Assembly (NCBI GenBank): GCA_000720995.1
Contig: JOEL01000006.1
Coordinates: 1-64,000 of the forward strand
DNA: 64,000 nt
DNA from: Streptomyces celluloflavus
GTDB lineage: Bacteria; Actinomycetota; Actinomycetes; Streptomycetales; Streptomycetaceae
Direction of reading: 5' to 3'
Within the stretch, counting starts at the first letter, position 1. Every line of letters begins with the position of its first letter. The position numbers and the translations under genes are program-made. Below are positions 50,206-59,135 of this stretch, piece after piece. The notes below the pieces were generated by a model, which made no database searches, had not been told where the DNA came from, and worked only from the letters and a program-made list of their open reading frames with translations.

Positions 50206-53031
50206 TCACCTATGTGACGGGAATTCCACCACCTGCTGATAGGTCGGCCGGTTCTGCCAGCTGATGGCCGCGTGGGTCAGACCGCCCACCGCGCGCTGGA
50301 CGATGGCGTCCGCGCACCACTGGTCGCCGGCCTTGCAGGTGTCGTCACCGGGGTAGACCTGCTCGGCCGTCTTCCCGTTCGCCTGCTGCAACGTGGCCAG
50401 CAGGGTGTCGCGGCAGGCTGACAGATCGCCGTTGCCGCAGTACTTCCCGTCGAGCGGGCCCTCGACCTTGTCGCCCAGTACCGCGCGCAGGTCCTTGTCC
50501 GCATAGCTCCACCAGCCGTACTGGAACGCCGATCCGGCGTGTGCCCCGGTGGGGCCGTGGCCGGCCGACGGTGACTCGTCGATGGCGAGGTTGGCGCCCA
50601 GCGCGCGGTAGAGATCGTCGCCCAGGCCCGGTGCGAAGACGCCCTCGATCAGCCGCGGCCACCAGGCGTCCATCAGCCGTACGGCGTCGGAGTGGGCGTA
50701 GCTGTGCGAGCCCGCGGTGGTCTCGCGGCGCTGCGCGCCGTCCTTGCGCCATGCCTCCAGCTGCTGAACGGCGGTGTTCAGCTTGGGGTCGGTGACCGGC
50801 TTGCTGCGCAGCACCCGCAGGAGTGCGGGCAGTACGTCCTCGCCGCGCAGATCGGTGACGGCGGCCTCGGACATCGCCCGGGTCAGCGCGGCCCGGGTCA
50901 CCCCGCCGCCCCGGGTCAGCACGCGCACCCGGTCGTCCAGGAGGTTGGCGCGGTGCACCGAGCCGTTGCCGAACCCGGCCGAGTCGTAGTCCTTGGCCTG
51001 CTTGTTGTTCCAGGAGATGTAGTAGTCCTGGTTCACCGACTGCGGATGCTGGGCGGGCGGGGTGTAGTCGGTGGTGTTCGTTTTGGGGTCGTACCCCCGC
51101 CACTCGTACGCCGGGTCGGCCTTGACGGGCAGCGCCGGGTCGACGTCCGGGTTGCGGACGGGGTTGAGGCCGCTGTTGTAGTACGCGATGTCGCGGGAGT
51201 CGGCGTAGAACCAGTTGAAGGCGTAGCCGATGTGCTGGGCGGCCTGCTGGAAGGTCGCGGCGTCGCGGACGTAGGACGGATCGTTGAGCATCTGGAAGCC
51301 GATGATGGAGTCGGCCTCGTGGCGGTAGGTGGAGCGTTGCGCCGTGTACGCGACGGGCTTGCCGTCGATGGTGGCGCGGTGGGTGACGATCCCGTAGTTC
51401 GTCCGCAGGACCTGCATCCGGTAGGAGCCGGCCGCCGTCGGGTCGGCGATGGTGGGTTGCCAGGCGTTGGTGTGCGCCAGCTTCTCCATGGGGACGCAGG
51501 CGCCGCGGTAGCGGTAGGACGTGGCGTCCTTGGCGGGCGCGGAGCCGCCCGCGTTGCACAGCTCGACGGCGTAGGTGTCGGTGATGTCCTGGCCCGCGGA
51601 GGTGGCGCTCCAGGCGTAGTCCTGGCCGCGGCCGAGCTGGACGTACATCCCGACGCCCGCAAAGGAGGCGCCGCGGGCGCTGATGCCCGGTCCCTGGATC
51701 TCCTGGAGCATCAGCAGCTGGGGCGCGAAGTAGCCGGTCTGCGGCCCGAAGACGGCGACCGGGTGGCCGCCGGCGGTGTGCTTGCCGGAGACGAGCAGCG
51801 CGTTGGACATCCCGCGGTGCTGGGTCGGGTCGAAGCTGCCCTTGGGCAGCACCCCGTCCTTGAACATCCCCTCCAGTGCGCGGTACTTCTCCGGGGCCTT
51901 GACCGGGTCCTGGGGCAGTTTCTTGCCCTTGGCGGCGGCCGCTCCCTGGCGGTCGAAGACCAGCGGTTCCGGGGTGACGGAGCCGCGGTCCGGCAGCGCG
52001 GTGCCCTTGGCCTTGGCCGGTTTGACGGCGTACGGGAAGCTGCTGCCGTCGTGCAGGGTCTTCGCGGCCTCCGGGTCGTTGCGCTCGCGGAAGGACTCCC
52101 AGACCTTGGTGCCCTGTTCGACGCCGTACTTCTGCTGGGCGGAGAGCAGGGCGAGGGCCGCGGGGACCTCGCCACCGCCGCCGTTGCCGAAGAGGCCGCC
52201 GACGACGGAGGCCAGCGCTATCAGGTCGGTGAGCTGGAAGGGCTTGATCTCGCCGGCGTTGGTGACGGCGTCCACATGGCCGGTCAGTACGTACTCACCG
52301 GGGAAGTAGCGGCCGTTCTTGGACTGTTCGCGGTAGGCGTTGATGCCGTCCACGTACGCCTGGGCGTCATCCATGGCCTGTTTGCCGCGGGGTCCGTTGG
52401 TGTCCCGGATGTTCTCGACCTGGGCCTGCAGATCGGCTTCGGTGTACGGGGCCTGTGGCCAGAACTGCTGCTCCAGGCCCTGGTTGGCGAGCGCGCCGCC
52501 CGCGAAGGAGGTCAGTTCGCCGCGGCCGATGTGCCGGAAGAGGTCCATCAGCCAGAGCCGGTCCTGGCCCGCGGCGTAGCCGGCGCCGAATTCGGTGCCG
52601 TAGCGGGTGGTGCCCTTGATGTGCGGGACGCCGGTCTTCTTGTCGCGGGTGATGGTCACGTCGTCGCGTGGCGCCGTGACCTTGGCTATCTGGTCCTTGG
52701 GGACGCCGAAGGAGGCGTCGTTGAAGAACTGGGTGAGGGTGTCGTCGGTGAGCGTCTGATAGCCGCTCGCCAGCGCGCCGTACGGGGCGAGCTGGTCGGT
52801 GGTGTGCTCGGGATGGGTGCCGAACAGCTTGTTGCCGAGTATCTCCACCAGTGTCGCGTTGCCGCTGGCACCCGGCGGCAGGATGTCGGCGCACTGGCCC
52901 TGGCAGTAGTCGTCGGCATCATTCGGCCCGGTGGTCGCGGCCGCGGTGGGGGGTGGGGCCAAGACCATGGCACCCAGGGCGAACAGGGCTGCCGCGGCGG
53001 CAGTCCTGAGCCTTCCGGTACGTCGTCGCAT
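50206..53031 (-). CDS. Exported penicillin-acylase-family Ntn hydrolase
   Basis: A 941-aa secreted enzyme. Signal peptide: MRRRTGRLRTAAAAALFALG then AMVLAPPPTAAA. The alpha part contains DVTITRDKKTGVPHIKGTTR, GYAAGQDRLWLMDLFRHIGR and GRGELTSFAGG, typical of the family. The spacer ends before GMSNALLVSGKH, where the Ser near residue 409 is the N-terminal nucleophile freed by autocleavage. Beta-part landmarks: HPVAVFGPQTGYFAPQLLML, YAWSATSAGQDITDTYAVEL, INWF-like AFNWFYADSRDIAYYNSG and SPSAGHGPTGAHAGSAFQY. The family hydrolyses amide bonds in penicillins or acyl-homoserine lactones; substrate here unknown. Monocistronic with its own strong terminator. Confidence 0.92.
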   Translation of the reverse strand: MRRRTGRLRTAAAAALFALGAMVLAPPPTAAATTGPNDADDYCQGQCADILPPGASGNATLVEILGNKLFGTHPEHTTDQLAPYGALASGYQTLTDDTLTQFFNDASFGVPKDQIAKVTAPRDDVTITRDKKTGVPHIKGTTRYGTEFGAGYAAGQDRLWLMDLFRHIGRGELTSFAGGALANQGLEQQFWPQAPYTEADLQAQVENIRDTNGPRGKQAMDDAQAYVDGINAYREQSKNGRYFPGEYVLTGHVDAVTNAGEIKPFQLTDLIALASVVGGLFGNGGGGEVPAALALLSAQQKYGVEQGTKVWESFRERNDPEAAKTLHDGSSFPYAVKPAKAKGTALPDRGSVTPEPLVFDRQGAAAAKGKKLPQDPVKAPEKYRALEGMFKDGVLPKGSFDPTQHRGMSNALLVSGKHTAGGHPVAVFGPQTGYFAPQLLMLQEIQGPGISARGASFAGVGMYVQLGRGQDYAWSATSAGQDITDTYAVELCNAGGSAPAKDATSYRYRGACVPMEKLAHTNAWQPTIADPTAAGSYRMQVLRTNYGIVTHRATIDGKPVAYTAQRSTYRHEADSIIGFQMLNDPSYVRDAATFQQAAQHIGYAFNWFYADSRDIAYYNSGLNPVRNPDVDPALPVKADPAYEWRGYDPKTNTTDYTPPAQHPQSVNQDYYISWNNKQAKDYDSAGFGNGSVHRANLLDDRVRVLTRGGGVTRAALTRAMSEAAVTDLRGEDVLPALLRVLRSKPVTDPKLNTAVQQLEAWRKDGAQRRETTAGSHSYAHSDAVRLMDAWWPRLIEGVFAPGLGDDLYRALGANLAIDESPSAGHGPTGAHAGSAFQYGWWSYADKDLRAVLGDKVEGPLDGKYCGNGDLSACRDTLLATLQQANGKTAEQVYPGDDTCKAGDQWCADAIVQRAVGGLTHAAISWQNRPTYQQVVEFPSHR

Positions 53032-53293
53032 GCCTGCTCCTCAGGAGGCGGGTGGGCCGGAGGTTACCGCCGGTTACTCGGCACCGGAAGATGAACGGCC
53101 GTCACCTTTTCCCGCTCCCCGCGCAAGCCCGGCCACTGGCCGAAGGCCCGGCATTGACGCCGGTGGCGGCACTGACGACGATGACGGCGCTGGACACCTC
53201 GCACAAACCGCACAAAAATTCGATGGATCCAGGTGGCGGCCGGGTACGTCCATTCCCTGTCACATCGGGTCCTCCCCACGGAGGTGGGATGAC

Positions 53294-53920
53294 ATGGCCG
53301 GTTTCAGAGCTCTCGCAGAACAGGTCCGCAATCCACGACTCGCCGCCACCCAGCGGCGTACCGCCCTGCGCAAGTGCCTCGAACGCTTCGCCCCGTACGG
53401 GCACCGGGCGACCTGGCACCATCTCTGCACCCGGGCGGGCATCGCGACCCAGGACCGCGAACCGGACCCGGAACGGCTGGTGGCCGCCCTCGCCGAACTG
53501 GAGGAGGCCCGCGCCCTGTGGCTCTCGTACGAGGCGGAGTTCGCAGCCCGGCGCCGGCGGGAGAAGCACGACGGCATCCGGCAGCCCGACGCCACCGCCG
53601 ACTGGCACCGGCGCACCTGGGGCGGCCGGGACATCGTGTCGTGCGCGTCACCGCAGCGGCACCCGACGGCCCGCCTGGCGGTGGTACTGCGGAGCATGAT
53701 CGTGGCGATGGAATCGGGGCGGCCGCGCCGGGACTGCCCGGTGTGCGGCGGGACGCGGTTCGCCTGGCGCCCGGAGCCGGCGGGCCGGCCGGCGGACCGC
53801 ACCGCGCTCGGGCCGGTCTGCGCGGGGTGCGGTGTGGTGGCCCCGGCGTCCGTGCTGACGTCCGAGGCGCTGACGGCCGCGGCGCGCAGCGGCGGCGCGC
53901 GGGTGTACTCGGCGGCCTGA
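53294..53920 (+). CDS. Hypothetical protein with C-terminal zinc ribbon
   Basis: A 208-aa soluble protein. The N-terminal half is helical (LAEQVRNPRLAATQRRTALR; YGHRATWHHLCTRAGIATQD). Near the C-terminus CPVCGGTRFAW ... LGPVCAGCGVVAP gives two CxxC knuckles about 30 residues apart, a zinc ribbon. It could bind nucleic acid or a protein partner; no named family recognised. ATG 53294 has GGAGG nine bases upstream. Alone in its unit. Confidence 0.7.
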   Translation: MAGFRALAEQVRNPRLAATQRRTALRKCLERFAPYGHRATWHHLCTRAGIATQDREPDPERLVAALAELEEARALWLSYEAEFAARRRREKHDGIRQPDATADWHRRTWGGRDIVSCASPQRHPTARLAVVLRSMIVAMESGRPRRDCPVCGGTRFAWRPEPAGRPADRTALGPVCAGCGVVAPASVLTSEALTAAARSGGARVYSAA

Positions 53921-54248
53921 GCCGGGACCGCGGAGCGCACGGCCCAGGGCCTTGTCGGACCCCTCTGCAATAATCTTCACATGTGTCAGATCCGTATCAA
54001 CGAGCCCTGGACGGCGGCCGGTTGCGGGGCGGTGCCGAGATCGCCGGCCGCATTCGCGATACCGCGCGACGGTGGCGGCGACGGAGGCGCTACGGCCTCG
54101 ACACCGGCATCGAGGCGCCCGGCCGGAGGGGGAATCGGCAGCAGCTCGCCCGGGACCTGACACACGCGTTCCCGGGCCGACCGACGTCGGCCCGACCGCC
54201 CACCCGGCATCAGGGCCGCGCGGGCACCGTACGAGAGGGTGGACGTCC
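53921..54248. other. Gap before the amidase gene
   Basis: 328 bases without a gene; the amidase frame is open upstream but reads as Arg-rich low-complexity protein. Short A+T-rich patch TGCAATAATCTTCACATG at 53967-53984 is the likeliest promoter element. Confidence 0.45.
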
Positions 54249-55688
54249 ATGGCCGAACTGCACGATCTGACCGCGCTCGAACAAGCCGCCGCGATCCGGT
54301 CCGGGGAGCTCTCCCCCGTCGAACTCACCGAGCACTACCTGGCGCGCATCGACCGGCTGGACGACACGCTCGGCGCCTTCCTGACCCGTACCCCCGACCT
54401 CGCCCGCAAACAGGCCGCGGAGGCCGAGAGCGCGGCCGCCGCCGCCCGCCGCGAAGGCCGCGAACTCCCGCCGCTGTACGGCATCCCCGTCCCGGTCAAG
54501 GATCTCAACAACGTCGCCGGGGTGCGCTGCACGCTGGGCTCGCGGACCCTGGCCGAGCGCGTCCCCACCGTCGACGACCATGTGGTCGGCAAGCTGCGGC
54601 AGGCCGGCACGATCCTGCTCGGCAAGACCAACACCCCCGAGTTCGGGCTCTCCTGTCATACCGAGAACGACGTCACCTCGCCCGCCCGTACCCCCTGGGA
54701 CCTCACGCGCTCGGCGGGCGGTTCGAGCGGCGGGGCGGGCGCGGCGGTCGCCGGCGGCCTGGCGCCCCTGGCCCATGCGAGCGACGGCGGCGGCTCGGTC
54801 CGGATCCCGGCGTCGGCCTGCGGGCTGTACGGCATCAAACCGAGCCGCGGCCGGGTCAGCACCGGCCCGCTGCACGACATCACGGGGATGAGCTCCTCGG
54901 GACCGCTGGCCCGTACGGTCGCCGACGCGGCCACGCTGCTGGACCTCCTGGCGGGGCCGATGCCCGGCGATCCGTACACGGCGCCCGCGCTGCCGCCCGG
55001 TGAGACGTTCGCCGACTACGCCCGCCGCGATCCGGGGCGGCTGCGGATCGGTGTCCTCACCGCCCCGCCCATACCCGGCATCGAGGTACATCCGGACTGC
55101 CACGCCGCCGTCGCGGAGACCGTGGCCCTGCTGTCCGAACTGGGCCACGAGACCGAGGAGGCGTCCCTGCCGGCCGACGAGTCCACCCGCGAGGCCGTCA
55201 CCCGTGTCTGGGCGATCATCGCCGACCGGAGTCCGGTGCCGCCTGGGAGCGAGGATCTGCTGCTGCCGCTCACCCGCTATCTGCGCGAGTGCGCCGCCGA
55301 GGTCTCCGGCACGGATTTCGCGGCGGCGCTGTTCGCGTTCCGGATGCTCGGCCAGACCATCGCCGACGATCTGATGCCGCCGGACACCGGCTACGACGTG
55401 CTCCTCTCGCCGACGCTGGCCAGCCCGCCGCTGCCGGTCGGCGGGCTGCGCAACGACGCGGATCCGGCGGCCGAGTTCGCCTCCCTCCTCGCGTTCACCC
55501 CCTTCACCACGGTCTACAACGCCACCGGCCAGCCGTCGGTCAGCGTCCCGCTGCACTGGAACGCCGAGGGGCTGCCGATCGGCGTGATGCTGACCGGCCG
55601 GTACGGCGCGGACGCCATGCTGGTCTCGCTCTCCGCGCAGCTGGAGCAGGCCCGCCCGTGGGCCGGGCGCCGGCCTGACGTCTGGTGA
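54249..55688 (+). CDS. Amidase-signature hydrolase
   Basis: A 479-aa amidase. Catalytic triad motifs are complete: Lys in GIPVPVKDLNNVAGVRCTLG near residue 83, and the cis-Ser/Ser pair in SAGGSSGGAGAAVAGG and ASDGGGSVRIPASACGLYGI near 155-180. C-terminal NATGQPSVSVPLHWNAEGLP and GVMLTGRYGADAMLVSLSAQ complete the fold. It hydrolyses a carboxamide; GatA function is unlikely because GatB/GatC are absent nearby. ATG 54249 begins MAELHDLTA. A strong terminator follows at 55694-55736. Confidence 0.92.
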   Translation: MAELHDLTALEQAAAIRSGELSPVELTEHYLARIDRLDDTLGAFLTRTPDLARKQAAEAESAAAAARREGRELPPLYGIPVPVKDLNNVAGVRCTLGSRTLAERVPTVDDHVVGKLRQAGTILLGKTNTPEFGLSCHTENDVTSPARTPWDLTRSAGGSSGGAGAAVAGGLAPLAHASDGGGSVRIPASACGLYGIKPSRGRVSTGPLHDITGMSSSGPLARTVADAATLLDLLAGPMPGDPYTAPALPPGETFADYARRDPGRLRIGVLTAPPIPGIEVHPDCHAAVAETVALLSELGHETEEASLPADESTREAVTRVWAIIADRSPVPPGSEDLLLPLTRYLRECAAEVSGTDFAAALFAFRMLGQTIADDLMPPDTGYDVLLSPTLASPPLPVGGLRNDADPAAEFASLLAFTPFTTVYNATGQPSVSVPLHWNAEGLPIGVMLTGRYGADAMLVSLSAQLEQARPWAGRRPDVW

Positions 55689-55693
55689 CGGGG

Positions 55694-55736
55694 CCGCCGC
55701 ACGGCCCGCGGGCGCGTCCCGCGGGCCGTGCGGCGG
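55694..55736. terminator. Bidirectional terminator between amidase and soxR
   Basis: Perfect 19-base arms CCGCCGCACGGCCCGCGGG and CCCGCGGGCCGTGCGGCGG with loop CGCGT, five bases after the amidase stop and before the convergent soxR stop. Confidence 0.85.
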
Positions 55737-55771
55737 GCGCGCGCCGCGCCCTCCCGGCCTTCGCCCTCCGG

Positions 55772-56389
55772 TCAGGGAGTGGCGGGGCCGGGGCAGCAGC
55801 CGGTGCCCCGCGCGCCGTCGGCGGGTTGCTCCGTGCCGCGCCCTCGCCCGTCCGGCGACCGCCGCTCGCCCGCGGCCGCCCGCCCGGCGCCGTCGTCCTC
55901 GTCCGCCGCCGGACCCGACGGATCCTTGGCCCGTCGGTCGACCCGCAGCCGCCGCGCGCCGGGGCCCTGTTCGCCGAGTTCGTCGTACGGGTTGGACAGC
56001 GCGCACTTCTCCAGCGACAGACAGCCGCAGCCGATGCAGTCGGTCAACCGGTCCCGCAACTCGACGAGCTGGCTGATCCGTTCGTCCAGCTCACCGCGCC
56101 AGACCTCGGAGAGCCTGGCCCAGTCGTCGCGGTTGGGGGTCCGCTCGTCCGGCAGCTCCGTCAGCGCGTCCCGGATCACCGCGAGCGGAATCCCGACCCG
56201 CTGCGCGGCCCGGACGAAGGCGACCCGGCGCAGCGCGTCACGGGTGTAGCGGCGCTGGTTGCCGGCCGTCCGGGTGCTGCTGATCAGCCCCTTGGACTCG
56301 TAGAAGTGCAGCGCCGAGACGGCCGCGCCGCTCCGCGCGGAGAGCTGGCCGACGGTGAGTTCATGGACCTTGTAGGGAAGCTGGGGCAC
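55772..56389 (-). CDS. soxR: Redox-sensitive MerR-family regulator SoxR
   Basis: A 205-aa SoxR. Mer[24 protein letters not shown] then [20 protein letters not shown]; dimerisation helix; [2Fe-2S] cysteines in [12 protein letters not shown] (CxxCxCx5C) near residue 118-129. It activates target genes when redox-active metabolites oxidise the cluster. GTG 56389 gives the family's usual start ([12 protein letters not shown]); a second GTG lies nine bases upstream. The C-terminus extends about 30-50 residues past the normal end as a charged low-complexity tail ([20 protein letters not shown]). Divergent from the MaoC gene 160 bases away; no SoxR box is obvious here. Confidence 0.92.
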   Translation of the reverse strand: MPQLPYKVHELTVGQLSARSGAAVSALHFYESKGLISSTRTAGNQRRYTRDALRRVAFVRAAQRVGIPLAVIRDALTELPDERTPNRDDWARLSEVWRGELDERISQLVELRDRLTDCIGCGCLSLEKCALSNPYDELGEQGPGARRLRVDRRAKDPSGPAADEDDGAGRAAAGERRSPDGRGRGTEQPADGARGTGCCPGPATP

Positions 56390-56452
56390 GTCTTCCACCC
56401 TAATCGCAGGGATGCGCGCATACGTTGACAGCCGGCGGGGGCACTCAGCATG

Positions 56453-56468
56453 CTGAGCAAGCGCTCAG
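56453..56468. promoter_or_regulatory. CTGAGCAAGCGCTCAG operator before MaoC gene
   Basis: Six-base inverted arms CTGAGC/GCTCAG around AAGC, 82 bases upstream of the MaoC start. Fifteen of sixteen bases recur before the TetR gene at 57777-57792, so both are probably bound by that TetR. Confidence 0.72.
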
Positions 56469-56549
56469 TCAGCGCCGGGCGGCGGCATACGGCGACGGTG
56501 CACGGCGACGGCGACGGGCGCGTACGGATCCCTGAGGAGGCAGACGGAG

Positions 56550-57011
56550 ATGGCAGAGCCCCGAGTGTTCGGATCGCTCGACGAGCTGCGGGCCGCGGTC
56601 GGCGAGGACCTGGGCACCAGCGACTGGCTGGAGATCGACCAGCAGCGGATCGACCGGTTCGCGGAGGCCACCGGCGATCACCAGTGGATCCACGTCGATC
56701 CGGAGCGGGCCGCCGCCGGTCCCTTCGGGACGACCATCGCGCACGGCTATCTGACGCTGTCGCTGCTGCCCGCGCTCGTCCCGCAGCTGATGCGGGTCGA
56801 CAACGTCACGATGGGCATCAACTACGGCGTGAACAAGGTGCGTTTCCCCGCCACCGTCCCGGTCGGCTCGCGGCTGCGCGCCTCGGCCAGGATCGCGGAG
56901 GTGACCGAGGTGCCGGACGGCGTCCAGGTCGCGACGACGGTGACGGTCGAGCGGGAGGGCGGCGGCAAGCCGGTCTGCGTCGCGGAGACGGTCAGCCGCT
57001 TCTACCTCTGA
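56550..57011 (+). CDS. MaoC-family acyl-CoA hydratase
   Basis: A 153-aa hotdog-fold protein. FAEATGDHQWIHVDPERAAA (hydratase motif with Asp and His) and GTTIAHGYLTLSLLPALVPQ around residues 43-75; NYGVNKVRFPATVPVGSRLR follows. It should hydrate an enoyl-CoA with (R)-specificity, as in MaoC/YiiQ-type enzymes. GGAGGCAGACGGAG precedes ATG 56550. Converges with a TetR gene; the shared operator suggests lipid-responsive control alongside the acyl-CoA dehydrogenase further right. Confidence 0.9.
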   Translation: MAEPRVFGSLDELRAAVGEDLGTSDWLEIDQQRIDRFAEATGDHQWIHVDPERAAAGPFGTTIAHGYLTLSLLPALVPQLMRVDNVTMGINYGVNKVRFPATVPVGSRLRASARIAEVTEVPDGVQVATTVTVEREGGGKPVCVAETVSRFYL

Positions 57012-57075
57012 CACCGGCCGGCCGACGGGCCGGGGCACGGGCGGCCGCGACGCCCCGTCTCGCCCGGCCCGTACC

Positions 57076-57705
57076 TCATACCGTCTCCGCGCCCACCATG
57101 CGCAGCACCAGACCGGCGTAGAGCGCGCCGACCTCATCGGGGGTGCGCGGGCCGTCCGCGGAGAACCACCGGGCGACGTCCACGCACAGGGAGAGCACCG
57201 CGAGGGTGGTGCCGGGCACGTCGTCGGCCCGGAACTCCCCGGTGTCCGCGCCGTCCTGGATGATCTGGCGCAGCGCCCGGTCGGTCCGGCGGCGCAGATC
57301 GGTGATCTCGGCGTAGTGCTCCGGACCCAGGGCCTGGAGTTCGTACTGGATGACCCGGGCGGTGGTGTGGTGCTCGGCGTGCCAGCTGGCGAAGGCCCGT
57401 ACGGCGTCGCCGAGCCGCTCGGTGGCAGTGCCCTCGGCCGCGACGGCGGCGCCCATGATGCGCAGCGCCTGCTCGTGGCCGATGCCGCTGATGCGGTAGA
57501 GGAGTTCTTCCTTGGTCTTGTAGTGGATGTAGAGCGCGGCGGGGCTCATCCCGGCCCGGCCGGCGATATCGCGGGTGGTGGTGGCGTGGTAGCCGCGCTC
57601 GGCGAACGCCTCGACGGCCGCGCTGACCAGCCGCCGTGCGGCGTCCGGGGTCACATCGGCCCACTCCTCGCGGCCCCCGGCCGCCCGTTCCGCCTCCGCA
57701 CCCAT
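57076..57705 (-). CDS. TetR/AcrR-family regulator (MaoC-linked)
   Basis: A 209-aa TetR protein. HTH: RLVSAAVEAFAERGYHATTT, RDIAGRAGMSPAALYIHYKT and KEELLYRISGIGHEQALRI. The C-terminal domain (HHTTARVIQYELQALGPEHY; LSLCVDVARWFSADGPRTP) resembles TetR regulators of fatty-acid catabolism. The start is uncertain between ATG 57705 and ATG 57768 (MVFDPAADS), which would lie just 9 bases from the operator at 57777-57792. The operator copy before MaoC indicates that target. Confidence 0.88.
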   Translation of the reverse strand: MGAEAERAAGGREEWADVTPDAARRLVSAAVEAFAERGYHATTTRDIAGRAGMSPAALYIHYKTKEELLYRISGIGHEQALRIMGAAVAAEGTATERLGDAVRAFASWHAEHHTTARVIQYELQALGPEHYAEITDLRRRTDRALRQIIQDGADTGEFRADDVPGTTLAVLSLCVDVARWFSADGPRTPDEVGALYAGLVLRMVGAETV

Positions 57706-57776
57706 CGCGCACCCCGCTCTTCGCTCCTCGGCCCGCCAGGGAGAGTCCGCTGCCGGATCGAACACCATACCGCGCA

Positions 57777-57792
57777 CTGAGCAAGCGCTTAG
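57777..57792. promoter_or_regulatory. CTGAGCAAGCGCTTAG operator before the MaoC-linked TetR gene
   Basis: Same 16-bp element as at 56453-56468 with one substitution; placed directly upstream of the TetR coding region, the expected autoregulatory position. Confidence 0.72.
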
Positions 57793-57857
57793 CGAACTGC
57801 CGGTACGCGCCGGTGACCAGGGGCGGGAATCCGGTGCGCGGCGGCCCGGCGGCCGGG

Positions 57858-59009
57858 TCAGAAGGCCGAGACGCCGGTCAGCGCGCGGCCGATGAGCAGT
57901 TTCTGGATCTGGCTGGTGCCCTCGTACAGGGTCATCACCCGGGCGTCCCGCACCAGCTTGCCGACGGGGTACTCGTCGATGTAGCCGTAGCCGCCGAAGA
58001 CCTGGAGGGCGTTGTTGGCGGCGCGCACCGCGGCTTCGGAAGCGAACAGTTTGGCCTTGGACGCCTCGGTGGCGAACGGCTCGCCGCGGTCGATCAGATC
58101 GGCGACCCGCCAGGTCAGCAGGCGCGCGGCGTCCACGTCCACGGCGATATCGCTGATCAGCTCCTGCACCAGCTGGTGCCCGGCGACGGGCTTGCCGAAC
58201 TGCTCGCGCCGGGCCGCGTAACCGAGGGCGGCGTCCAGGGCGGCCTGGGCGATGCCCACACAGCCGGCGGCGACCGACATCCGGCCCTTGGCCAGCGCGG
58301 ACATCGCGACCGTGAACCCCTTGCCCGCGGGTCCCAGCAGGGCGCTCTCCGGCACCCGGACACCGTCCAGGAACAGTTCTGCGGTGGCCTGGCCGCGCAG
58401 CCCCAGCTTGCCGTGGATCTCGCGGCGCTCCAGCCCGGGGCTGTCGGCGGGTACGAGGAAGGCGCTGATGCCCCGGTGGCCGGGCTCCTCGCCGGTGCGG
58501 GCGAAGAGCAGTACGACATCGGCCCAGGTGCCGTTGGTGATGAACATCTTGCTGCCGTCGATGATCCAGTCCCCGCCGTCGCGACGGGCCCGGGTCGTGA
58601 GGGCGGCCGCGTCCGAGCCGGTGCCCGGTTCGGTGAGGCCGAAGCAGCCGAGGGCGCTGCCGGAGGTGAGCGACGGCAGCCACCGGCGCTTCTGCCGTTC
58701 ATCGCCCCAGGCCGCGATGGTCTTGGCGACCAGGCCGAGAGAGACCGAGACGATGCCGCGCACCGAGGAGTCGCCGCGGCCCAGCTCCTCGGTCACCAGG
58801 GCGTACGCGAGGTGGTCGCCGCCGGAGCCGCCGTACTCCTCGGGGACGGTGAGCCCGAGGAAGCCGAGGTCGCCCAGTTTGCGCACGATGCCGCGGTCGA
58901 CCTCCTCGGCGCGGTCCCAGGCGGTGACGTGCGGGGTGATCTCCCGGTCGGTGAAGTCCTTGGCGAGCCGCCGCACGGCGGCCTGCTCCTCGCTGAGTTC
59001 CAGGTTCAT
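57858..59009 (-). CDS. Acyl-CoA dehydrogenase
   Basis: A 383-aa FAD-dependent acyl-CoA dehydrogenase of the short/medium-chain type. Seen: MNLELSEEQAAVRRLAKDFT, CFGLTEPGTGSDAAALTTRA, WIIDGSKMFITNGTWADVVL, GLRGQATAELFLDGVRVPES, RREQFGKPVAGHQLVQELIS, LQVFGGYGYIDEYPVGKLVR and RDARVMTLYEGTSQIQKLLI, where the EGTSxIQ block carries the catalytic Glu. Length is normal for the family. Divergent from the TetR gene at 59136; the palindrome ATTAGCACTGCTAGT lies between. Oxidises acyl-CoA in beta-oxidation; substrate length unknown. Confidence 0.93.
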   Translation of the reverse strand: MNLELSEEQAAVRRLAKDFTDREITPHVTAWDRAEEVDRGIVRKLGDLGFLGLTVPEEYGGSGGDHLAYALVTEELGRGDSSVRGIVSVSLGLVAKTIAAWGDERQKRRWLPSLTSGSALGCFGLTEPGTGSDAAALTTRARRDGGDWIIDGSKMFITNGTWADVVLLFARTGEEPGHRGISAFLVPADSPGLERREIHGKLGLRGQATAELFLDGVRVPESALLGPAGKGFTVAMSALAKGRMSVAAGCVGIAQAALDAALGYAARREQFGKPVAGHQLVQELISDIAVDVDAARLLTWRVADLIDRGEPFATEASKAKLFASEAAVRAANNALQVFGGYGYIDEYPVGKLVRDARVMTLYEGTSQIQKLLIGRALTGVSAF

Positions 59010-59090
59010 CGGGGCCCCTTGTGGACGGCGGCGGTGCGGCGGACGACATGAGGCGCACGAGGCAGCGTGTTCGCCGGTACGCGACATTAA

Positions 59091-59105
59091 ATTAGCACTG
59101 CTAGT
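59091..59105. promoter_or_regulatory. ATTAGCACTGCTAGT operator between acyl-CoA dehydrogenase and TetR
   Basis: Near-perfect 15-bp palindrome (TAGCA-C-TGCTA core) in the 126-base divergent gap. Thirteen of fifteen bases match the site at 63772-63786 before the ALDH gene. Confidence 0.8.
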
Positions 59106-59135
59106 TTTTTCTGGTCGGCCTCTACTATGTGCGTC

